Shown: one piece after another, positions 1-6,547 of the stretch
Position numbering within the stretch: position 1 is the first letter of the stretch
How the letters are laid out: each line of letters starts with the position of its first letter
Source: an uncultured Rickettsiales bacterium
GTDB taxonomy: Bacteria; Pseudomonadota; Alphaproteobacteria; Rickettsiales; UBA1997
Reading direction: 5' to 3'
Assembly: GCA_948744995.1 (NCBI GenBank)
Contig: CAPZCD010000044.1
Location: 1-9,081 of the forward strand
Length of the DNA: 9,081 bases
Translations under genes and position numbers: made by a program
Notes under the pieces: generated by a model
The model's input: only the letters and a program-made list of their open reading frames with translations
The model's database searches: none
What the model was told of the DNA's origin: nothing

Positions 1-14
1 TTCAAGGGCTTTTA

Positions 15-52
15 AAGAATTTAAGAAAATTTAAAAAGCGAGGTTGGGGTTA
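15..52 (+). repeat. Left copy of a 38-nt inverted end repeat
   Basis: This 38-nt stretch is a perfect reverse complement of 9029-9066. The similarity stops sharply on both sides. Read rightward, the repeat translates without a stop as KNLRKFKKRGWG, in a frame that is open to the left edge (from base 3) and runs on to a TAA at about 106-108. The other copy reads the same peptide from the opposite edge inward. The likely meaning is a dispersed repeat family that broke the assembly on both sides. Whether it is a gene tail, an insertion-sequence end or a palindromic element cannot be told from two copies. Confidence 0.85.
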
Positions 53-321
53 TTTAATATATATGAATGTATATCCCACTTTATATTTGTTAACCAATCA
101 TATCTAAATAAATCTATACACCTTTTATTAACTAAATTCCTTAAGGATATTTCTAATATTGATAATAGTTTATATAACTCAGAACTATAATTTATATTTA
201 TTTCATAAAGAGTTAATGCTTTTTGGGATTATTATTACTTTTAACTAAGTAAGGCTTTAATCTATTTAATGTTATATATTTATTTATATAAATAGATATT
301 GCGCTCCATATAAAATTTCAT
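53..321. other. AT-rich stretch without a recognisable gene
   Basis: I find no start-to-stop gene here on either strand. A stop-free frame of 51 codons (35-190) has no start codon and no recognisable motif. A 9-bp inverted repeat lies at 260-268 and 289-297 (ATCTATTTA / TAAATAGAT, loop 20 nt). It is pure AT apart from one pair, so it is weak as a terminator. The stretch could be a decayed gene tail leading into the ssrA promoter. Confidence 0.5.
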
Positions 322-350
322 TTGCAAAATAATAAATTTTATGATATAAT
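322..350 (+). promoter_or_regulatory. Promoter of ssrA
   Basis: TTGCAA (322-327) is followed after exactly 17 bp by TATAAT (345-350). TG at 342-343 makes the -10 an extended type (TGnTATAAT). The predicted start of transcription is at about 356-358, just before the acceptor half of the tmRNA. This is the strongest sigma70-type promoter in the window and fits a highly expressed stable RNA. Confidence 0.8.
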
Positions 351-356
351 AATTTC

Positions 357-431
357 GTCGCAAGACTACGATAATAAATTTGTATGTAATAGATGTTCTG
401 GACTCGGGGGCGGTACCCGACACCTCCACCA
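357..431 (+). ncRNA. ssrA: tmRNA acceptor piece (3' half of the mature molecule)
   Basis: This part carries the tRNA-like T arm and the CCA end. The T stem is TCGGG (404-408) with CCCGA (416-420), enclosing a 7-nt loop GGCGGTA (409-415) in place of the usual TTCRA-type loop. The 3' strand of the acceptor stem is 421-427, the discriminator base is A428, and CCA is encoded at 429-431. The exact mature 5' end, somewhere in 357-366, cannot be read from sequence. Confidence 0.85.
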
Positions 432-442
432 AAATTTATTAT
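432..442 (+). other. tmRNA intervening segment removed in maturation
   Basis: Only 11 nt, all A/T, separate the encoded CCA from the first G of the coding piece. In the mature RNA this segment should be cut out, leaving two molecules held by base pairing. RNase P or a related activity would make the 5' end of the coding piece at G443, and 3' processing would end the acceptor piece at A431. The segment is the exact reverse complement of 371-381. Confidence 0.75.
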
Positions 443-676
443 GGGGGTGACTTAGCTTTGACATTCATTGAAAGATACATATTTTATCCAGCAAGATACT
501 GCTGCCGTTTCTACGGAAATAGTTCAAAAAATTAAATGCAAACGATGATTTTGCTAATGCTGCAATAGCTGCCTAGTCCTCGGACTATATTTCAATAGAA
601 ATATTTTCACTTAATTGTGAAATGCTGTTACAGCGGGGTTTGGAGGAGCCTGTCAACAGAATTCCTCCATTATTCG
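443..676 (+). ncRNA. ssrA: tmRNA coding piece (5' half of the mature molecule)
   Basis: This part begins with the 5' strand of the acceptor stem (443-449) and a D-arm-like stretch with TTTGAC. A first pseudoknot region follows (CAGCA/TGCTG at 489-493 and 500-504, then CCGT/ACGG at 505-508 and 513-516), and then the tag-reading frame. After the stop codon come small hairpins and a final pseudoknot whose helix is GGAGGA (642-647) with TCCTCC (663-668). The 3' end is approximate. Confidence 0.85.
538..576 (+). other. tmRNA tag reading frame, ANDDFANAAIAA
   Basis: The resume codon is GCA at 538, and the frame reads ANDDFANAAIAA before TAG at 574-576. The AND start is typical of proteobacterial tags. 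The hydrophobic end with two alanines is the expected signal for ClpXP-type proteases. The stop codon sits in the 5' arm of the next hairpin (TAGTC/GACTA, loop CTCG), as in other tmRNAs. This is not an independent gene. Confidence 0.9.
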
Positions 677-736
677 TTTGATTTTTATAAAAAATATATC
701 AAATGGAGAATAGTTAGGTAGTTGTATATAAAAGAT

Positions 737-3481
737 ATGTCTAATAAAAAATTAGTTCTCATAGATGGTTATAGCTTCTTCTTTAGAGCCTATTACGCAA
801 TAAAAAATATAAAAAGAAGAAGTGATGGAATGGCGGTAAATGGTGTCTATGGATTTACCCGAATGCTTATGAATGTTATAGTAGATATGAATTCTACGCA
901 TATAGGGGTTGTTTTTGATACCGGTGAAAAGACCTTGAGACATGAAAAATACCCAGAGTATAAAGCTAATAGACCACCGGTACCTGATGATATGGTACCA
1001 CAATTTCCTCTAATTAGGGAAGTAACAAAGTCTCTAAATATAGTTACGGTGGAAAAATCCGGCTATGAAGCTGATGATATTATAGCAACTCTGGCGAAAC
1101 AGGCTAAAAGGGAGGGATTTGAGGTATGGATAATATCCTGTGATAAAGATTTGATGCAACTAATTGATGATAATGTATTTCTGTATGATACTAAAGAATC
1201 AAAAAAAATAACAGCTGACGATGTTAAACAAAAGTGGGACGTAGAACCAAAGAAACTATTGGATGTATTGGCGTTAATGGGCGATAATTCCGACAATGTT
1301 CCGGGCGTTGCCGGTATAGGTCCTAAAACAGCTGTCGAATTGGTAAATGAATATGGTTCTGTCGATGAAATTATAAAAAATTTGGATTCTATAAAGCAGG
1401 AAAAAAGGAGAAATTTAATCAAGAATAATATTAATAATTTGAAGCTTTCAAAAGAGTTGGTTACTCTTGTTGATGATGTTGATTTAAGAATATCTATAAA
1501 TGATTTATCATTTAAAAATTTCAATCCGGTAAAATTTAAAAACTTTCTTTATGAGATGGAGTTTAATAGTATTGCCAGAGAAATAGAGAAGAAATTTATA
1601 GGCAATTCTCATGATGAATATACTAAAGTTAGTAAAAATTATGAATATAAAAAAATAACTGATATTTTGTCATTAAAATCAGTTATAGCTGATATTATAA
1701 ACCAAAATACTGAGTTATTTTTCGCTATACTAACAAATAAGATAGATGATTGTGCTGATATAAAACATATAATTTTTAGTGACAAAAGAAAGAAAAACAT
1801 ATATCATATACACTTTAATGAAGAAAATCAGAATTTGTCAGATTTTTTTACCGTAGCTTCACCTGTAAGTAATTTAACTGAAAATGATGTATTTTCAGAA
1901 CTATTAGCGTTATTTGAAAATGAAAAATTGAAAAAAATAACTTATAATACTAAAAAACAAATTCGACTTCTATTAAAATATAACATAAAAATTTGCAACT
2001 ATGAGGATATAGGATTAATGTCCTATATAATAGATAACGGTAAATTTAACCAAAATTTTTACAATCTGATAATTAAGTATCTTCTAAATAATATAGAGCT
2101 GAAGATTGAGGGTATTGATAAATTATTAGATGTGGCTGAAAGATATGAAAAAGGGAAAGATTTAGTTTCTTTAGTTACAAATAATGATTTTAATTTTTAT
2201 TGCTTAATTATTGAGGCTATGGAACATTTATATCAACTAATAGTTGATAGAATTACCGATGATACTAGGCTGAAGAAGCTATATGATGATGTTGAAAAAC
2301 CGTTACTGGAAGTACTGGCAAATATGGAGTATGACGGTATTAAAATTGATATAAATGAGCTTGGGAAGTTAAATGATTTTTTCAATGGTAAACTGAAAGT
2401 AGTTGAAAATAAAATTTATGGTACGGTGGGACTTGTTTTTAATCTAAATTCTCCGAAACAAATTGGAGAAATACTTTTTGAGAAAATGAATTTACCGATG
2501 GCAAAAAAATCTAGGAAATCCGGCTACTATTCAACTGATATTGAGATTTTGGATGAATTGTATAAAAGTGGTTTTGAAATTGCTGGAGATATACTGGAAT
2601 ATAGACACTATACAAAACTCAAAAATACCTATACAGATGTTTTGCCAAAGTTGATTGATAAAAACAATAGAGTACATACAAATTATTCAAATACTTTTGT
2701 AATAACGGGTAGACTCAGCTCAAGTAATCCAAATTTACAGAATATACCTATAAGAACCGAAGATGGTGAAAAAATACGAAAAACGTTTATTTCTAAACAT
2801 GGTTACAGCTTGATAGGAGCTGATTATTCTCAGATAGAACTTAGGATTTTAGCCCAGTATGCGGACGTTAAGAAGTTGAAAGAAAATTTTCTAAAAGGAT
2901 TGGATATACACTCGGAAACGGCTAAAAAAGTGTTTAAAACTAATGATGTTACTACAGATATGAGAAGAATGGCTAAGGCTATAAATTTTAGCATCGTCTA
3001 TGGTACGACATCTTTTGGACTTGCCAAGAGGCTTGATATGTCTAATGTAGAAGCTAAAAATTATATGGATAATTATTTTCAACTATATCCGGAAGTGAAA
3101 GAATATATGGAAAATATGAAAAATTTTGCCAAAAAAAATGGTTATGTTGAAACTATGTATGGGAGGAAATGCTATATAGATTTAAATTCTGTGAAAGAAC
3201 CACAAAAATCGTTTTTGGAAAGATTGGCTATAAATGCTCCCATACAGGGAACCGGAGCTGATATAATAAAAATGGCTATGAATAAGCTTTTTAAAACCCT
3301 GAAAGGTTTTAATGCAAAAATAATTCTGCAGGTTCATGATGAACTGCTGATTGAGGTGCTGGATAATCAAGTTGATGAAGTTAAGGGTCTGGTTAAAAAT
3401 GTAATGGAAAATGTTGTAAAATTTGATATACCACTTCCGGTTGATGTAAAGGTTGGAAAAAATTGGGCGGAAGTGCATTAG
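737..3481 (+). CDS. polA: DNA polymerase I
   Basis: This 914-residue family A polymerase fills gaps, removes primers and serves in repair. Residues 1 to about 285 form the 5' nuclease, with D10 (IDGYSFFFRA), GYEADD (109-114), SCDKD (134-138) and MGDNSDNVPG (from 181) followed by the helix-hairpin-helix GIGPKTA. The middle domain (about 300-500) matches the proofreading exonuclease by position but looks inactive: the DxE site reads LTN (332-334) and the NxxxD site reads N404...Q408. The polymerase domain is intact, with motif A DYSQIELR (D696), motif B RRMAKAINFSIVYG (from R743) and motif C QVHDE (D868, E869). The start is set at ATG 737, so the protein begins MSNKKLVLIDGYSF. An in-frame TTG at 722 would add five residues with no family support. 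No clear ribosome site or own promoter is seen, so some expression may come by read-through from ssrA. Confidence 0.97.
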   Translation: MSNKKLVLIDGYSFFFRAYYAIKNIKRRSDGMAVNGVYGFTRMLMNVIVDMNSTHIGVVFDTGEKTLRHEKYPEYKANRPPVPDDMVPQFPLIREVTKSLNIVTVEKSGYEADDIIATLAKQAKREGFEVWIISCDKDLMQLIDDNVFLYDTKESKKITADDVKQKWDVEPKKLLDVLALMGDNSDNVPGVAGIGPKTAVELVNEYGSVDEIIKNLDSIKQEKRRNLIKNNINNLKLSKELVTLVDDVDLRISINDLSFKNFNPVKFKNFLYEMEFNSIAREIEKKFIGNSHDEYTKVSKNYEYKKITDILSLKSVIADIINQNTELFFAILTNKIDDCADIKHIIFSDKRKKNIYHIHFNEENQNLSDFFTVASPVSNLTENDVFSELLALFENEKLKKITYNTKKQIRLLLKYNIKICNYEDIGLMSYIIDNGKFNQNFYNLIIKYLLNNIELKIEGIDKLLDVAERYEKGKDLVSLVTNNDFNFYCLIIEAMEHLYQLIVDRITDDTRLKKLYDDVEKPLLEVLANMEYDGIKIDINELGKLNDFFNGKLKVVENKIYGTVGLVFNLNSPKQIGEILFEKMNLPMAKKSRKSGYYSTDIEILDELYKSGFEIAGDILEYRHYTKLKNTYTDVLPKLIDKNNRVHTNYSNTFVITGRLSSSNPNLQNIPIRTEDGEKIRKTFISKHGYSLIGADYSQIELRILAQYADVKKLKENFLKGLDIHSETAKKVFKTNDVTTDMRRMAKAINFSIVYGTTSFGLAKRLDMSNVEAKNYMDNYFQLYPEVKEYMENMKNFAKKNGYVETMYGRKCYIDLNSVKEPQKSFLERLAINAPIQGTGADIIKMAMNKLFKTLKGFNAKIILQVHDELLIEVLDNQVDEVKGLVKNVMENVVKFDIPLPVDVKVGKNWAEVH

Positions 3482-3510
3482 GTGAATGGTTATTAAGGAT
3501 ACAAAACCTC

Positions 3511-3538
3511 AAATCAACCCCACATACACACTTGATTT
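3511..3538 (+). other. Inverted repeat overlapping the dnaN -35
   Basis: AAATCAA (3511-3517) and TTGATTT (3532-3538) are perfect 7-bp arms around a C-rich 14-nt loop. The right arm contains the -35 hexamer of the dnaN promoter. It could act as a weak end to the polA transcript or as an operator for dnaN. The stem has only one G-C pair and there is no long T run, so a strong terminator is unlikely. Confidence 0.35.
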
Positions 3539-3559
3539 TCAAACAATATCATATATAAT
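3532..3559 (+). promoter_or_regulatory. Promoter of the dnaN-recF-hdaA operon
   Basis: TTGATT (3532-3537) lies 16 bp before a perfect TATAAT (3554-3559). The predicted start of transcription is near 3566, which leaves a leader of about 25 nt before the dnaN ATG at 3592. The leader shows no Shine-Dalgarno sequence. Confidence 0.6.
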
Positions 3560-3591
3560 TCATATATGTTAAAATTGCGCAAATATTCCAA

Positions 3592-4719
3592 ATGAAGTTT
3601 ACAATAGAAAAAGACACTTTAATCAAATTACTATCAAATGTTTGTGATGTAGCCAGCAAAAAAAATCCAAACAACCCAGCTATACTGCAAAACATAAAAA
3701 TAGAAACAAAAGGAGATCGCGTATATTTTACCGGAACGGATTCAGACACCTACGTCAAAGATGATTGTAAAGCTTTTGTAGATGGTGATTGGGCCACAAC
3801 AGTTCCAGCGCAGTTGATGTATGATATCGTAAAAAAGATGAATGATGGAGCAGAAATAGTTTGCGAATATTCTTCCGACGGTAATACATTGAATATTTCG
3901 TCCGGTAGAAGTAAATTCAAACTTATGTGCCTAGATGCAGATGGTTATCCAAACTTTGAAGAACATCAGATGCAGGTAGAATTTAATATCAAGGCCAACG
4001 ATTTGGTTAATATTATTGATAAAACCAGGTTTTCAATTTCCGACGACCCTAGCAGATATTATCTGAATGGTCTATTTTTACAAACTATAGATGATGATGG
4101 TTTAAAGTTAAATGCAGTTTCTACCGACGGCCATAAATTGTCTATTATAACACTCGGTTACTATGATGGTACAGGAGAAGTTAGTGGTATTATAATACCT
4201 AAAAAAGCTCTCCCAGAAATAAAAAAGATAGCTGTAAAATCCGGTAATGCTGATCTCAAAGTATCAGCTTCAAAGACAAAAATTAGAATTGAAACAGAGG
4301 ATACTATCATAATATCTAAATTGATAGACGCTGAATTTCCCGACTATAAAAGAGTGATACCTAAAGATAATGATAAGGTACTTAAGGTAAATAAAAAGGA
4401 TATAAGCACCATTATCGATAGAATATCGACGGTAGCAAATGATAATCATAAAGGTATTAAACTGGTACTGACGGAAAATAATTTATATTTAGAGTCTAGC
4501 TCAGCGGAAAATGGCTCTGGTTCCGAGGAAATTAAAGTTGATTTTGATTATAAGGATAAGATTGAGATAGGTTTTAATTCTAGGTTTATATTGGAGATGA
4601 TATCGCAAATTGAGAGTGATATGGTAGAGATAAAACTTAAAGATGGTAATTCTGCTATAATAATAAAAGGTTCTGAGGAAAGTAATAATACTTTTGTTTT
4701 GATGCCTATAAGAATATAA
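3592..4719 (+). CDS. dnaN: DNA polymerase III sliding clamp, beta subunit
   Basis: The 375-residue product is the ring-shaped clamp that tethers DNA polymerase III to DNA and serves as docking platform for Hda, repair polymerases and MutS. The length is usual for the family. It begins MKFTIEKDTLIKLLS and has three repeated clamp domains of about 120 residues each. Recognisable stretches are SRYYLNGLFL, the conserved STDGHKL at the start of the second half, and LIDAEFPDYKRVIP in the third domain. It ends VLMPIRI, close to the family's usual MPMRL end. It is the first gene of an operon, and its TAA overlaps the ATG of recF by one base (TAATG). Confidence 0.97.
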   Translation: MKFTIEKDTLIKLLSNVCDVASKKNPNNPAILQNIKIETKGDRVYFTGTDSDTYVKDDCKAFVDGDWATTVPAQLMYDIVKKMNDGAEIVCEYSSDGNTLNISSGRSKFKLMCLDADGYPNFEEHQMQVEFNIKANDLVNIIDKTRFSISDDPSRYYLNGLFLQTIDDDGLKLNAVSTDGHKLSIITLGYYDGTGEVSGIIIPKKALPEIKKIAVKSGNADLKVSASKTKIRIETEDTIIISKLIDAEFPDYKRVIPKDNDKVLKVNKKDISTIIDRISTVANDNHKGIKLVLTENNLYLESSSAENGSGSEEIKVDFDYKDKIEIGFNSRFILEMISQIESDMVEIKLKDGNSAIIIKGSEESNNTFVLMPIRI

Positions 4720-5810
4720 TGTCCGGAAAATATATTGCCGAAATAACTCTAAATAACTTTAGGAATTATCACTCCAAAACAATTTCTTTCAGAGAGGGAA
4801 CTAACATTATAGTCGGAAATAACGGGGTTGGAAAAACTAATATTCTTGAGGCTATATCATTATTTTCGAATTTTCGCGGAATAAGATCGGCTAATATTCG
4901 TGAGTTGGTTTCAATTACAAATTCTAATAATTCTCTACCAAAAGATGTTCTATTTTCTATTTTTGTTAGATTTTCTAGTCTGGAGAAGATACTCTTATTA
5001 CAAAAAGATGATGGTAAATTTTTTTTCTATAATGAAAATCATTTAAAAAATAGTAGTGAATTATCAAATATATTGGGTTTGACCTACTTTATACCGCAAA
5101 TGGATGGTTTCTTTATTGGCGCCAGTTCTAACAGAAGGAAATTTTTAGATAGAACATCTGATTTGTTATTTATAAACCACCTGGATAACGTTAGAAAATA
5201 CGATTTTTTCCTAAAAGAACGTATGAAGATCTTGACTACGCAGGATAAATATGATAGTTGGCTTGATATTGTTGAGAGAAAAATAGCGGAGCTTGGTGCA
5301 TCAATAGCTAGCGTTAGAAATAACACTCTAGAATATCTAAATAATATTCTACAGAATGATATAGAAAATTTTCCGACTGGTAGGATTAAATTAATCGGAG
5401 ATGTTGAAAAACTTTTGCTGGAATTAAAAGCTACAGATGTAGAAAATATTTATCGTGAAAATTTGGCTAAATTTAGAACGGAGGATAAGGCGCTAAAAAG
5501 GACGAACTATGGCGTTCATAGAAGCGATATATTATTATTTCATAAAGGTAAAAACATGGTAGCTAATCTATGTTCTACTGGTGAACAGAAGATTTTATTG
5601 ATGTCCCTCATAGTTGCAAAAACTATTTTTTCTAAAAAAATATCAAAAGGGACAACTATTCTCCTACTGGATGAAGTTTGCTCGCATATAGATCAAAATA
5701 CTAAAAAAATTTTGTTTGAAGAATTAAAAAAACTGGATATACAGATATTTATGACCGGCATAAATGCAAAAGATTTTGATAATATACAACATAACGTAAT
5801 TGAGCTATGA
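4719..5810 (+). CDS. recF: DNA replication and repair protein RecF
   Basis: RecF is an SMC-like ATPase that, with RecO and RecR, helps RecA load at single-strand gaps. The 363-residue protein shows FRNY near the N-terminus, Walker A GNNGVGKTN (33-41), the RecF-typical RRKFLDR (139-145), VHRSD (266-270), the signature CSTGEQK (285-291), Walker B ILLLDE with D318 and E319, and a D-loop SHID. All ATPase elements are present. The start codon overlaps the dnaN stop codon, so the two genes are probably translationally coupled. The dnaN-recF order is ancient and widespread. Its stop overlaps the next start (ATGA). Confidence 0.96.
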   Translation: MSGKYIAEITLNNFRNYHSKTISFREGTNIIVGNNGVGKTNILEAISLFSNFRGIRSANIRELVSITNSNNSLPKDVLFSIFVRFSSLEKILLLQKDDGKFFFYNENHLKNSSELSNILGLTYFIPQMDGFFIGASSNRRKFLDRTSDLLFINHLDNVRKYDFFLKERMKILTTQDKYDSWLDIVERKIAELGASIASVRNNTLEYLNNILQNDIENFPTGRIKLIGDVEKLLLELKATDVENIYRENLAKFRTEDKALKRTNYGVHRSDILLFHKGKNMVANLCSTGEQKILLMSLIVAKTIFSKKISKGTTILLLDEVCSHIDQNTKKILFEELKKLDIQIFMTGINAKDFDNIQHNVIEL

Positions 5811-6538
5811 ATAATCAGCAAATGAGTTTTGATTTTATAGCAGATGTAAAATATAGTATCGGCAACTTTATTGTATTTAATGAAAATATTGATGCTTTTT
5901 ACTATCTAAATAAGGAATTTGATGATGGTACTCCTGAAAATCATGTGATATTTTTGTCCGGAGAAAGAAAGTGTGGTAAAACTCATTTGGGGCAGATATG
6001 GAAGCAAAAACATAATGCTAAAAATATCAATATTCGTGAATTTTATAAAGTTAGTTTTGATAAGTTTATAGTTAAACTTAATGATTTGATTGATAGCTTT
6101 GATTATTATGTGTTTGATAATTTTCCAGCAGACATAGCTGAAGATAAATTTCTATTTCTTTTAAATACAATTATCACAAATAATTCTAATATTCTAATTA
6201 TATCAGAGTGTGATTTTAAGGATAAAACAATTAAGCTAAAGGATTTAAAGTCAAGAATTGATGCGTCAACTCATCTAAAAATAGCTATTCTTTCTAAGGA
6301 TATAAAACCAATGCTTATAAATAAATTATTTGCTGATAAACAGATATTTATAGATGGTTCTGTTTTAAAATATCTTAATGAAAATTTGCCCACAAATTAC
6401 GGTATTATATTTGATTTTGTTGAAAATATTTTTAGTAATCTTAATTCAAGTAAGAGAATATTGAATATTAATTTTATTAAGGAGCAGATGGGTATAGAGA
6501 ATTCATTAAAAGTACCGGATAATACGGAAAAGTTATAG
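5807..6538 (+). CDS. hdaA: Hda/HdaA-like DnaA-family ATPase, regulator of replication start
   Basis: This 243-residue protein has a DnaA-like AAA+ fold but no DNA-binding domain IV, as in Hda and alphaproteobacterial HdaA. Hda proteins bind the clamp and trigger ATP hydrolysis by DnaA. The N-terminus carries QMSFDF (residues 5-10), which fits the six-residue clamp-binding motif of the Hda type. Walker A is GERKCGKT (52-59), Walker B is YVFDN (D104), sensor 1 is around ISE (132-134), and the arginine-finger box is DLKSRID with R150. The usual sensor 2 arginine seems absent near 196-202 (TNYGIIF). The start overlaps the recF stop by four bases (ATGA), placing it in one transcript with dnaN, its expected partner. 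The divergence is high, so DnaA-related repair or loading roles remain possible. Confidence 0.85.
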   Translation: MNNQQMSFDFIADVKYSIGNFIVFNENIDAFYYLNKEFDDGTPENHVIFLSGERKCGKTHLGQIWKQKHNAKNINIREFYKVSFDKFIVKLNDLIDSFDYYVFDNFPADIAEDKFLFLLNTIITNNSNILIISECDFKDKTIKLKDLKSRIDASTHLKIAILSKDIKPMLINKLFADKQIFIDGSVLKYLNENLPTNYGIIFDFVENIFSNLNSSKRILNINFIKEQMGIENSLKVPDNTEKL

Positions 6539-6547
6539 ATTTTATAT

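Larger units (their letters stand above)
357..676 (+). ncRNA. ssrA: Circularly permuted two-piece tmRNA
   Basis: tmRNA enters stalled ribosomes charged with alanine, adds a degradation tag and frees the ribosome with SmpB. Here the 3' (acceptor) half precedes the 5' (coding) half, the permuted order known from alphaproteobacteria and a few other lineages. The acceptor half ends in CACCTCC-A-CCA (421-431), and its CACCTCC pairs with GGGGGTG (443-449) at the head of the coding half to form a 7-bp acceptor stem. TACATA (476-481) pairs with TATGTA (383-388) as part of the long helix joining the two pieces. The coding half holds hairpins at 489-504 and 505-516, the tag frame at 538-576, hairpins at 574-587, 588-603, 605-622 and 624-634, and a GGAGGA/TCCTCC helix (642-647 with 663-668) of the last pseudoknot. 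The 5' end follows from the promoter; the 3' end near 676 is approximate. Confidence 0.95.

Noticed and set aside
35..190. Stop-free frame of 51 codons, LGLFNIYECISHF...
   Set aside because: It has no start codon, no ribosome site and no motif I recognise, and such runs occur by chance. A decayed gene tail remains possible but unsupported.
722..736. TTG at 722 as the polA start, adding MYIKD
   Set aside because: ATG at 737 gives the normal family N-terminus with D10 in place, and the extra residues have no support.
1063..1524. Long minus-strand frame inside polA, and similar antisense frames in polA, recF and ftsB
   Set aside because: They lie opposite strongly conserved coding sequence and show no family motifs, so they are chance frames.
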